IMG/VR virus record: IMGVR_UViG_3300010389_000004
Location: 1-64,000 of that record
Reading direction: 5' to 3' (one strand)
Length of the DNA: 64,000 nucleotides
Origin: a virus
Numbering within the stretch: position 1 is the first letter of the stretch; the number at the start of each line of letters is the position of its first letter. Made by a program: the position numbers and the translations under genes. The notes beneath the pieces were generated by a model. It was not told the DNA's origin, did not search any database, and saw only the letters and a list, made by a program, of their open reading frames with translations. Positions 43,858 through 51,192 of this stretch are shown one piece after another.

Positions 43858-44742
43858 TTATTTACGGACGTCTCCCAGCAACTCGTTGAACTTGTCACGC
43901 GCCCACTTGTTGAGGGCAACCAAGGCTGCCGATATCTCGGGCGGAGTTCTGTCAGAGGCTAGCTGGTTTTCCTTGCGGAGCTTCGCAGTGAGTCGCACAG
44001 CAGCGCGGACGATCGACTGCGAAGCCTCAATCTTTTCTTTCGTGAAGTCGCCTTTTGGCGATAGGGAATGCACGAACTTGTCAAACGCCACGAGATAGTT
44101 TTCGAAATCAGAGATGTGTGCGTCGAGCGTATCACTGGGGATGTCCTTCGGGAAGTCTGACACCTCCGACAGGAACGCTTCAAGACGGCTGATATAGGAG
44201 GTGAGCTTACCGGAGCCATAGGCGATGCTGTTATTACCGCGAGAGTTGATGATCTTGCTGATCACTGGCTGCGAGGCACCGAACTTTTGCGCGAGCTGCG
44301 CTTGGGTGTATTTACCCGTCTCGTACAACCGAACGATCTGCGCTACCTGCTTATCCGAAAACTTATGGTTCGGGTTATTCTCGCCGGCAAGAGATCCTGC
44401 CGCCCGACGGTCAAGTGCGTTGTCTTGCTTGGTGCCCCACTTCAGATTTCGCAGTGCGTTGTTTCGGCGGTCGTTGTCGATATGCCTGACGTCGTGTGCG
44501 TCGCTCGGGCGATCTTGTCCGAAGGCTTTGAGAACAGCGTGGTGGGCTTTGTAGGTTTTGCGCTGACCGTCCACGATCGCCACGAAGTAGTGGTATCCGT
44601 TCGGGTGAGTTCCCAAACTGATCGGCTTGGGCGTTCCGCTCTTTACCGTGGAACGGATATTGCCGAGGTTGGATGCCTCATAGCCTGCGGCATCGGGAAT
44701 CCCACGCCACTCTTCCTGGGGGGTCTGTTCTTCAGAATCCAT
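43858..44742 (-). CDS. HNH homing endonuclease with NUMOD4 and HTH
   Basis: A 294-aa endonuclease. Residues 11-45 match a NUMOD4 element (EEWRGIPDAAGYEASNLGNI). Residues 65-110 contain the HNH motif (AHHAVLKAFG, then VRHIDNDRRNNALRNLKWGT). Residues about 128-168 form a helix-turn-helix (YTQAQLAQKFGASQPVISKI). These cut DNA site-specifically and spread by homing. About 120 extra C-terminal residues are helical and not part of the usual enzyme. They may be an acquired domain or the remains of a structural gene. ATG 44742 overlaps the upstream stop and has GGAG seven bases before it. Confidence 0.88.
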   Translation of the reverse strand: MDSEEQTPQEEWRGIPDAAGYEASNLGNIRSTVKSGTPKPISLGTHPNGYHYFVAIVDGQRKTYKAHHAVLKAFGQDRPSDAHDVRHIDNDRRNNALRNLKWGTKQDNALDRRAAGSLAGENNPNHKFSDKQVAQIVRLYETGKYTQAQLAQKFGASQPVISKIINSRGNNSIAYGSGKLTSYISRLEAFLSEVSDFPKDIPSDTLDAHISDFENYLVAFDKFVHSLSPKGDFTKEKIEASQSIVRAAVRLTAKLRKENQLASDRTPPEISAALVALNKWARDKFNELLGDVRK

Positions 44743-45149
44743 TACGCGTCTCCGTCAAACCTCAAGTACCTCTCGACCTCTAATTCAAACAGAGCTTGGT
44801 AGTAGGAGCTGTTCTGTTCAAGCGGAGCGCTCAGATACTTTGCTGCACCAAAAAACCCGAGAGACGGGTGGTTGTAGGGAACGTTGTGCTGACGCTCAGC
44901 GTATGGCGTGTCATAGACAACCCTGACGATCGACAACGCCTTCGAGATGGTAGGGAGCACTTGAATGCTCGATGAATCTTTCAGACGTCCGGTGAGGACA
45001 GGGACAAAGGCTTGCGAGTCTGATTGAATCCTTCGAGCTACGGCAATTTGAGCGTGGACAACGGCTTTAGCCAGACGGTCTTTGATACTCTGAATGCTCA
45101 CGGCATTCCGAATATCCATTGCGACGTAACCAGCCTTGTCCACGCTCAT
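44742..45149 (-). CDS. Minor capsid / HK97 gp10-like connector protein
   Basis: A 135-aa protein. The pattern QSDSQAFVPVLTGRLKDSS, then a hydrophobic beta-strand (IVRVVYDTPYAERQHN) and a Gly-Ala-Lys-Tyr segment near the end (GFFGAAKYLSAPLEQN), is typical of the minor capsid/HK97 gp10 family. These proteins act in head-tail joining or tail completion. The ribosome site is weak. Its stop overlaps the homing-endonuclease start, which may reduce disturbance to the operon. Confidence 0.65.
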   Translation of the reverse strand: MSVDKAGYVAMDIRNAVSIQSIKDRLAKAVVHAQIAVARRIQSDSQAFVPVLTGRLKDSSSIQVLPTISKALSIVRVVYDTPYAERQHNVPYNHPSLGFFGAAKYLSAPLEQNSSYYQALFELEVERYLRFDGDA

Positions 45150-45158
45150 ACTGTGACC

Positions 45159-46040
45159 CTATTTGCCGGGAACGTACTTGGCGTACTCGGTCGGGTTGTT
45201 GACCTTCAGGTAGGGGAGGTATTCCTCATTCCACCAGGTCGCGTATGCAGGGTCGTTCGTGTCCTGCGTTGGAGGTTTCGGAGGAATAGCCAGACCCTTG
45301 GGGCCGGCCAGATCTTCCTGCTGGAGTGTCGAGTTGGTCGAGGAATTCGCAACCTGATTGGGAGACACGATGTCCGTACCGAAACCAATGGGAACGCCGC
45401 CCACACGGGACGACCCAGGCATGACGCTCTTGGGGACGTTCTCGCGCTCAGCGGTTTGGAGAGTTTCACCAGGCTCAGGGTCTCGCCACGCGACGAAGCT
45501 AAGGCGGACGCGCTCTTCGTCAGTCAGGTACTTGGAGACGAAGACCTTCTTGCCGTCCTTATTGACGTCAACCGTCATCTCTTCCCGAATCGAAGAAACA
45601 GCGTAGCGGTTGAGCTGAGTAATCAGCTTGATCGCCACCGGCACTGGAATTTGCACTGCCGCAAAAGGAACCAGCACGGTGCGGGTGCGGTTGAATACCA
45701 CAGACACCACACGGCTGGTGGAAACTTCGATCATCCAGGACTTGATGAAGTCCAGGGCGGCAGAGCGGATAGGCTCTTCCGTCTCGTCGAGAATCTCCAT
45801 GAGCACCAAGAGTTTGGGGAGAGGCTCATTCTCCGAAAACGCGCGGCGGCCGTGGTGCTGAAGGAAGTGGTTGTTCCAGCGGTTGCGGGCAGACGCTTCG
45901 ATCTTCTGGATTTCCAAGTTCCGGCGGGGCGAGAACTTGTCGTAGTCACTACTCTCCGGGTAAGCGTGTGACAGGGAAGGCAACCGCGTGTTTTGCGCGG
46001 TAGGTATTGAGCCGGGAGGGGGCATCAGTTCTGACGACAT
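45159..46040 (-). CDS. Unknown protein following the major capsid gene
   Basis: A 293-aa protein with start ATG 46040, AGGAG six bases upstream; the open frame before it lies in a terminator. No family recognised. The N-terminus is Pro/Ser-rich, the centre looks folded with alternating helix and strand (for example SRVVSVVFNRTRTVLVPF), and the C-terminal 70 aa are Pro/Asn-rich. Position after the capsid gene suggests a decoration or connector function. The terminator that separates it from the capsid gene (46055-46093) would keep its level low compared with capsid. Confidence 0.65.
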   Translation of the reverse strand: MSSELMPPPGSIPTAQNTRLPSLSHAYPESSDYDKFSPRRNLEIQKIEASARNRWNNHFLQHHGRRAFSENEPLPKLLVLMEILDETEEPIRSAALDFIKSWMIEVSTSRVVSVVFNRTRTVLVPFAAVQIPVPVAIKLITQLNRYAVSSIREEMTVDVNKDGKKVFVSKYLTDEERVRLSFVAWRDPEPGETLQTAERENVPKSVMPGSSRVGGVPIGFGTDIVSPNQVANSSTNSTLQQEDLAGPKGLAIPPKPPTQDTNDPAYATWWNEEYLPYLKVNNPTEYAKYVPGK

Positions 46041-46054
46041 TCGAATCTCCTTAC

Positions 46055-46093
46055 AAAATGATGAGAGGCAGCCAATTGACTGCCTCTCATCAT
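46055..46093 (-). terminator. Terminator after the major capsid gene
   Basis: A perfect 14-bp stem (46058-46071 with 46080-46093), 8-nt loop, followed on the minus strand by TTTT. It lies between the capsid stop and the next gene, and its T-run ends 15 nt before that gene's ATG. Confidence 0.88.
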
Positions 46094-46132
46094 CACTTGG
46101 CAATTACTGCAAGTCCAGCTACGAATCAGGGA

Positions 46133-47137
46133 TTACGCATCGCTGATGTCTTGCAGAGAAGCGCCGAGGTACGGGTTCTTGTAGAGCAGGAGGCTGTAGG
46201 TCTTCGCCCACATCGCGGTTGCGTCCTGATCGCCCGCATCACGAGGTTCGATCGTGAAGTCCTGGAGAACGTGATACTCCAGAAGATCAACGTCGATGAA
46301 GTCGATGCGGTTGTTCTCGTAGAGAGGAACAGCGGTGATTGCCACGCCCTTGAAGTAGAGCGTGCTGGTACCGCCGTGGTAGGACGGAGCCTTTTCCGGC
46401 TCCCGGTCGGCGGCGTAGTGGAAGGTACGGTCTGCGGAGAGCAGAGCGCCGATCGCACGGTGAACGCCGGGGGAGCAGAAGATGTGGGTGATCTTGCCAC
46501 GACGGATGTCGCGCAATTCGGACATGATGTTCTCAGCCAGCAATTCCGTGAACGGACGGTTCGTGCCGGGCGAGACGGGGTTCGGACTGACGATCGACTG
46601 CCACCAAGTGTAGGTGGAGCGGTTGATACCGGCGTACTCGGTAGCGAGCGTGCCGTCGTCAATTGCCGCTTGAATGCCGATCAGGTCAGTGCCGGAGGAG
46701 CTGAGCGAGCTGTTGGCGCCATTCAGACCGCCAACACCGTCAGAAAGCATTTGCAGGTTCATGTTGTTTTGAAGCTGCTTCACGCCTTGCTCAGTTTCCT
46801 CAGCGATGGCGTCAATGATCGCACGCTCAGATTGCGTGACAGCTTGGGCCAGGCCGCTCACGCGCGTCGGAACGCCGTTGAGCTTCCAGTCCATTGAAGC
46901 GGTCATGAACTGATTGCGCAGGTCATTGCGGTTGATGCCGATCGAGCCGTCTTCACGGTAAGAACCGGCCGCGGGGTTGGAGCTGTACTGGACTTTCCAG
47001 CGAACGTCCTTCTCCTTGGTGGCCTTCTTCTTCGGTTCGATCAGACTCATGAACACGGTGTTGCGAGCGAAGGTTCGATAGAACACCTTTTCGAACTCTT
47101 CCTTGACGATCACCGCAGCGTCGTTGAATGAAAACAT
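46133..47137 (-). CDS. Major capsid protein
   Basis: A 334-aa protein directly downstream of a scaffold-like gene and followed by a strong terminator, as expected for the most abundant head protein. The N-terminus (FNDAAVIVKEEFEKVFYRTF) is a helix of the kind seen at the start of HK97-fold capsids. The protein contains an extended-loop-like region near residues 45-70 and an alternating fold after it (GKITHIFCSPGVHRAIGALL resembles the A-domain of phage capsids). A DNA hairpin at 47200-47233 lies upstream. The family call is by position plus general fold pattern. Confidence 0.75.
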   Translation of the reverse strand: MFSFNDAAVIVKEEFEKVFYRTFARNTVFMSLIEPKKKATKEKDVRWKVQYSSNPAAGSYREDGSIGINRNDLRNQFMTASMDWKLNGVPTRVSGLAQAVTQSERAIIDAIAEETEQGVKQLQNNMNLQMLSDGVGGLNGANSSLSSSGTDLIGIQAAIDDGTLATEYAGINRSTYTWWQSIVSPNPVSPGTNRPFTELLAENIMSELRDIRRGKITHIFCSPGVHRAIGALLSADRTFHYAADREPEKAPSYHGGTSTLYFKGVAITAVPLYENNRIDFIDVDLLEYHVLQDFTIEPRDAGDQDATAMWAKTYSLLLYKNPYLGASLQDISDA

Positions 47138-47199
47138 GTGGAAGTCCCTCTTGGTTTGATGTGGTAGTGCGACACCTCTTTGGGGACTCCCAAACGAAG

Positions 47200-47233
47200 G
47201 TGGGTGATATCAGCTACTGCCGATATCACCCAC
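47200..47233. promoter_or_regulatory. 12-bp-stem hairpin upstream of the capsid gene
   Basis: GTGGGTGATATC (47200-47211) pairs perfectly with 47222-47233 around a 10-nt loop. No T-run follows on either strand. It lies between scaffold and capsid genes, 62 nt before the capsid ATG. It may be an mRNA processing or stability element that raises capsid expression, or a binding site. Confidence 0.5.
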
Positions 47234-47276
47234 GCTAGAACACATCCATGCTTCAGATCAAGCAAAAAGGTTCGTC

Positions 47277-48368
47277 TTAGTCCGTAGCGATTTTCTGAGA
47301 GAGCCTACGCACGACGGCATCCTTGGCGTCTTCGAAAGTCTCCGACTGCTTTTCGGGGATTTTCGGAGCTTCACGCGGCACACTGCCTCGTGTTGACCCC
47401 GTGTTTGTAGAGGGCGGCGGGACTTGAGAGCGAGCTTGCTCGATCGCCTTCTGGCGCTCTTCTTCCAGCCGCTTGTTGGTGGTCTCTTTGAACATTGAGG
47501 GGATTTTGGCTTTCATCTTTTCCAGCGCGTTCTTGTACGCGAGGCTGGAATTACCCTCGGAGGACACCTCGTTGTTCACCTGCTGAAAAGCAATCTGAAC
47601 CATGTCCTCGTGAATGCCCATCTCTTCAGCGATGTTTCGGAAGGTCGCCCAATTCGCGGTGTATTGAGCTTGCTTCTTCTCTTTGAGGATCTGTTCCTTC
47701 TCAGCCTGAAGACGTTTCGCTGACTCCTGCGCCGCTGCCAGCTTCTGCGCGAGAGTGGCTGCCTCTTCCTGAGCTAGCGCAGTCTTACGGGCGACACGTT
47801 CTGCGATCGCAGCGTGCAACCCCGCGGTATCAAAGGAGCCATCCTCCTTCTTGAACTTCTCGAAGAGCTGGTTGAATTCCTCAGTCGTAAGGTCAGCTTG
47901 CGGGGCGTCGGACTGAAGCTGTTTCGCCGGCGGATCCTCTTGCTTCTCCGGTTCGTCCTGTTTCTCCGGCGGGGTGTCTTCCTGTTTCGGAGTCTCCTGC
48001 TCCTCGGGCTCATCCCAAGGGTCTCGGGGTGCATCAGGCGGAAGATCCTCGGTAGTGACCTTGGGTTTTGACGACTCAGTGCGGGATTTCACCCGCTCCA
48101 TGATCTGTGCCATGCGTGAGTTATCGTCGTCGGACAGCTTACGCAGGTAAGTATCGCTCTGACGGCTCTTGTCCTGCTCTTGCTGAAGTTGAGCTTCATA
48201 CTCAGCGATCGCGCCTTTGAGATCAAAAGAGCGAGCAGCGATCGTGCCCTCAATCTGACCACGCTCTTTCGCTTCTTCGAGCTTCTGTTCGTGGTCGATC
48301 TTGTCATCAGCTCTTTTGCCGGCAGCCTCAACAGCGCCTGCAAATTCCGAGGACCCATTGGTGTTCAT
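47277..48368 (-). CDS. Putative capsid scaffold protein
   Basis: A 363-aa acidic, helical protein just upstream of the capsid gene, the standard scaffold position. A central Pro/Glu/Lys-rich linker (for example EEQETPKQEDTPPEKQDEPE) is followed by a long coiled coil (about 205-235) and a C-terminal helical region with basic patches, which in scaffolds binds capsid. AGGAG lies six bases upstream of ATG. No protease is visible nearby, so scaffold removal may not depend on a phage protease in this window. Confidence 0.7.
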   Translation of the reverse strand: MNTNGSSEFAGAVEAAGKRADDKIDHEQKLEEAKERGQIEGTIAARSFDLKGAIAEYEAQLQQEQDKSRQSDTYLRKLSDDDNSRMAQIMERVKSRTESSKPKVTTEDLPPDAPRDPWDEPEEQETPKQEDTPPEKQDEPEKQEDPPAKQLQSDAPQADLTTEEFNQLFEKFKKEDGSFDTAGLHAAIAERVARKTALAQEEAATLAQKLAAAQESAKRLQAEKEQILKEKKQAQYTANWATFRNIAEEMGIHEDMVQIAFQQVNNEVSSEGNSSLAYKNALEKMKAKIPSMFKETTNKRLEEERQKAIEQARSQVPPPSTNTGSTRGSVPREAPKIPEKQSETFEDAKDAVVRRLSQKIATD

Positions 48369-48377
48369 CTGCGTCTC

Positions 48378-49256
48378 CTACAACGACGTAATGTGAGGGT
48401 TTGGGCGTTTTCTCTTCCGAACCCCGTCACGGCCTATGAAACCCTGGACATCTTCCAAGGTGAGAATCTTCCCGAACTTACCATCGTAAGTGTCGGTGTT
48501 TTGCTGGAAGCTCCTGTCAATCCCGTGCCTACAGTTCGGGTGAAACAGATTTGGACTCAGCCAGCGCTGCGCAAACATGAATGCGTCCGGGGTCATTACC
48601 CTGCCTTGACACAAGATGCACGTTTGGGCGGACTCCGGTACTGTACCTGGGTTTGTGATTTTGACCAAGCTCTTTGACCGCGGTACGTTCTTCGCGTATT
48701 CGTCAAAGCGCTTCAGCTCGACGTCAGCCTCTCTCACGAAGTTGGCTGGTAGGGTGCGCGAGAGCATCTTCATCGCGGACACCAAGCGCAGACGGTAGAG
48801 GCGAGAGTAGTCAGACTGCGTGCGCAGGACAGCCGCCAGCATTCCCTCAGAAGGCTTGGGCTTTACCTGCTTGTTCCCCAACAACCAATCCCCGATCCTC
48901 TGCATGATCGAGCGGCCTTGTCGATTATGGACGGCTTGATCGTCGATCGAGTTGATTGCAGTGCCGAAGTAGCCGCGCAGAGACTGATCCCATCGGTTCT
49001 TGAATCTGACAGCCAAGGCATCCATCAGAATGCCGGCTTGTTCATTACCGGTGCGGTTGGTTTTCTCCAGGTACCACTGCCCGAGCCTTGTGATTTCCTC
49101 ATGCCCGAGCTTGGTGAACTTCTCCTGGAAATCCCTGAGCTTCTTGGAGGACAGCTTGCGCACGTCCTTTTCAACCTGCTGCTGGTACGAACTCAACTCT
49201 CGCACCGCTGAGGCGAAGGAAGCGTTAGTGAAGAATTGGTTCGTGGGAGGTTTCAT
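48378..49256 (-). CDS. Minor head protein, Mu gpF / SPP1 gp7-like
   Basis: A 292-aa protein with the hallmark of the Mu F-like head morphogenesis family at its C-terminus: CILCQGRVM, then FHPNCRHGIDRSF (Cys-x2-Cys ... His-Pro-x-Cys-Arg-His). It associates with the portal in few copies and helps capsid assembly or genome entry. The N-terminal 200 aa are helical. The start ATG 49256 has AGGATGG upstream; an in-frame TTG two codons earlier has no proper spacing. An intrinsic terminator (49289-49326) precedes it by 33 nt. Confidence 0.85.
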   Translation of the reverse strand: MKPPTNQFFTNASFASAVRELSSYQQQVEKDVRKLSSKKLRDFQEKFTKLGHEEITRLGQWYLEKTNRTGNEQAGILMDALAVRFKNRWDQSLRGYFGTAINSIDDQAVHNRQGRSIMQRIGDWLLGNKQVKPKPSEGMLAAVLRTQSDYSRLYRLRLVSAMKMLSRTLPANFVREADVELKRFDEYAKNVPRSKSLVKITNPGTVPESAQTCILCQGRVMTPDAFMFAQRWLSPNLFHPNCRHGIDRSFQQNTDTYDGKFGKILTLEDVQGFIGRDGVRKRKRPNPHITSL

Positions 49257-49288
49257 GGACAACCATCCTACTCACGCACACGCGCCAT

Positions 49289-49326
49289 AAAAAACGAAAT
49301 ACCCTGCGCAGGAGCAGGGTATTTCG
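49289..49326 (-). terminator. Intrinsic terminator upstream of the Mu F-like gene
   Basis: A perfect 13-bp stem (49295-49307 with 49314-49326) with 6-nt loop, followed by six T on the minus strand. Textbook form. It separates the acidic-tail protein gene from the minor head protein gene. Confidence 0.92.
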
Positions 49327-49378
49327 CCGTCGTCGTAGGAAAGAGAGTCACCTTCCTCATGCTACATACGGGTGAGAC

Positions 49379-49945
49379 CTAGACTTCCGTCCCGTCAGCA
49401 TCGTCGCCCTCGGGGTCGGAGGGATCCTCGTCTTCAGGGTCGCCGTCATCACCGTCATCGTCGTCTTCGGGATCAGCAGCAGGTTGGGCAGGCGGCGTGT
49501 AGGCGATGGTAGCGGCAGGCGCTTCGAGCGCGGGCGCCACCGGCTGTTCTTCTTCCTCGGATTCGACCAGCAGAGGCAACGCGATCTTGAAGCCCTCCTT
49601 GACGGCAAACTCCAGCAGGCGCTCGCCTTGTTGCAGGATCAAATCCCAGGTGTCGATAGCCGTCTTCACACCCTCGTACTTGATGATGGTTTCGGCAGCA
49701 CGAGCTTGGGCGACCAGGCGGCCGTGAATACGGCGGGCGCCGTGGACGTTGCCGGTGGAGAGAGCTTTGGCGATGCTCTCGCCCTGCTCCTTGAACGTCG
49801 ACACGAACGGAATCTTGATGTCATTCGACATCGCCGATTCAATTTGGTCGAGCACGTCATTGAGGGCGACTTCGGCTTCAGCGACCACCTTGTCAGCCAG
49901 TGCGTTCACCGCCCCACTCAGGCGGTCTTTGGGGTTACTATCCAT
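49379..49945 (-). CDS. Unknown protein with very acidic tail
   Basis: A 188-aa protein, start ATG 49945 (AAAGG eight bases upstream). The first 115 aa are helical (for example GAVNALADKVVAEAEVAL). The last 70 aa are Pro/Ala-rich, then almost only Asp/Glu (DPEDDDDGDDGDPEDEDP). It is flanked on both sides by strong terminators, so it is transcribed as a nearly separate unit. It may be a virion or scaffold-assisting protein. Function unknown. Confidence 0.7.
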   Translation of the reverse strand: MDSNPKDRLSGAVNALADKVVAEAEVALNDVLDQIESAMSNDIKIPFVSTFKEQGESIAKALSTGNVHGARRIHGRLVAQARAAETIIKYEGVKTAIDTWDLILQQGERLLEFAVKEGFKIALPLLVESEEEEQPVAPALEAPAATIAYTPPAQPAADPEDDDDGDDGDPEDEDPSDPEGDDADGTEV

Positions 49946-49984
49946 TGATCGGACCTTTCCTGTAGTGGGCAAGCCACCACAAAC

Positions 49985-50024
49985 AAAAGAAAACTGGTTG
50001 GAGAGTATTCTCCAACCAGTTTAC
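49985..50024 (-). terminator. Intrinsic terminator after the lipoprotein gene
   Basis: A perfect 13-bp stem (49993-50005 with 50012-50024), 6-nt loop, followed on the minus strand by TTCTTTTG. The next gene's ATG is 40 nt further on. Confidence 0.88.
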
Positions 50025-50046
50025 GCGCAACGCAAGGGTTTCAGCC

Positions 50047-50379
50047 CTACTCGGCGTTAGCGGCTTTCGCGCTTTCCTGCAATCGCAGGAGCAGTTCGCG
50101 GTGAGCGTCGCGTGTGGACTCGATCGACTTGCGCTCAAGATCCCAATCAGTGACCCAAGCGCCCTCTCCCTGAGAGGCTTGTTCCAGCCAACTGTCCAAG
50201 AGCTTCATGTCTTTAGCAACGACGTTATACGAGGCCACAGCCTCATCCGCCAATTCCTGGTCGATCGGAGTGCTCTCCGCACACATGCAGCCCGTCATCG
50301 ACAGTACCGCGATCATCAAGACCGCACAGAGCAGGGTAGCCAGACTGAAGACAGCCTTGCTACGGGTTTGGATTGCCAT
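50047..50379 (-). CDS. Small putative lipoprotein
   Basis: A 110-aa protein with start ATG 50379 (AGGAG six bases upstream). The N-terminus has a signal peptide (basic MAIQTRSK, hydrophobic VFSLATLLCAVLMIAVLS) and a lipobox-like LSMTGC, with the modified Cys near residue 31. The remainder is a helix-rich soluble domain. It overlaps the end of the holin-like gene by 20 bases. This pairing suggests a lysis role such as a spanin component, or a surface protein blocking superinfection. The lipobox has Met at -3 instead of the usual Leu/Val/Ile. Confidence 0.65.
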   Translation of the reverse strand: MAIQTRSKAVFSLATLLCAVLMIAVLSMTGCMCAESTPIDQELADEAVASYNVVAKDMKLLDSWLEQASQGEGAWVTDWDLERKSIESTRDAHRELLLRLQESAKAANAE

Positions 50380-51136
50380 CGTTCTCTCCTTTTGATGCAT
50401 CATCCGCGAAAATACGCAGAAACCGGGTTCTAGCTGATTCTGGCGTGTCTACCGGAGCCGTCGGCTTCTTACGACGTGCATACTCCGCTTCCAGTTGCGC
50501 GATGAACTCTTTGAGTTCTGCCTTTCCGTATCCCTCAAGGTTTTGGGTAAGCATCGGCTTAGCCTTGTCCTTGGAAATCGTTAGGGTGTTGCCGGAAACG
50601 CGTTTGTCTTTGCTCGTGCGCTTCTGGAATTCATCCACCAAGCCTACCATCAGCCGATCAATCTTTGAGGACGCTACCTGATCATTCAGCGAACGTCCCG
50701 CGAAAACTCGGTAAATCGTAGGGACCAAAGGAAGGCTCACACCCAGCGCGTTCATGTTTTCAATCAAGCGCATGAACTCAGTGATTGCGACGTAGGCGTA
50801 AAACACCTTCGGGAGAACACGCAGTAAATCGGACGCGTAAGTGGCTTGATGCGCCGCAACCAACACCGTGATGTAGGCAACCACTCTACCCAGCGCCGCG
50901 AACGGAACCCGGCTAGTGAATAGCCCCTCCTTCAGCGAAACCAGGATCTCCACCGCAATGGAAAGCCCCAGCACAATCAAAAGACTGTACAGGGGCAGAG
51001 GGTCGTCCACTACTACCTGGTCGAGCACGACGATGGGGGATACCACCAAGAGCTTTGAAACGACCCCGAGACCCAAAGCCCCGAACCCGCTCACCGCCCC
51101 GCGATATAGCCCTGTGTCATACACACTGCCTAGCAT
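50360..51136 (-). CDS. Holin-family membrane protein
   Basis: A 258-aa membrane protein. Three hydrophobic helices lie in the N-terminal half (GLGVVSKLLVVSPIVVL; LYSLLIVLGLSIAVEILVS; VVAYITVLVAAH). Then comes YAYVAITEFMRLIENMNALG followed by LPLVPTIYRVF, close to the conserved ending of the phage_holin_4 (Cph1/phi29-like) family. A long charged cytoplasmic C-terminus of 110 aa is additional. The start is ATG 51136; an in-frame GTG 21 bases earlier is possible. Holins time host lysis by piercing the membrane. Its position between head genes is uncommon, and no endolysin is adjacent. Confidence 0.65.
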   Translation of the reverse strand: MLGSVYDTGLYRGAVSGFGALGLGVVSKLLVVSPIVVLDQVVVDDPLPLYSLLIVLGLSIAVEILVSLKEGLFTSRVPFAALGRVVAYITVLVAAHQATYASDLLRVLPKVFYAYVAITEFMRLIENMNALGVSLPLVPTIYRVFAGRSLNDQVASSKIDRLMVGLVDEFQKRTSKDKRVSGNTLTISKDKAKPMLTQNLEGYGKAELKEFIAQLEAEYARRKKPTAPVDTPESARTRFLRIFADDASKGENDGNPNP

Positions 51137-51192
51137 CCCTACGCACCCTCTTTCCACCTTGGACCAACGCTCGTGTCAGTAGCTGCTAGCTC

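Noticed and set aside
45024-45971. Plus-strand frame of 315 codons opposite capsid-region genes
   Set aside because: Opposite strand to all neighbours, without start signal and with shadow-like amino-acid content.
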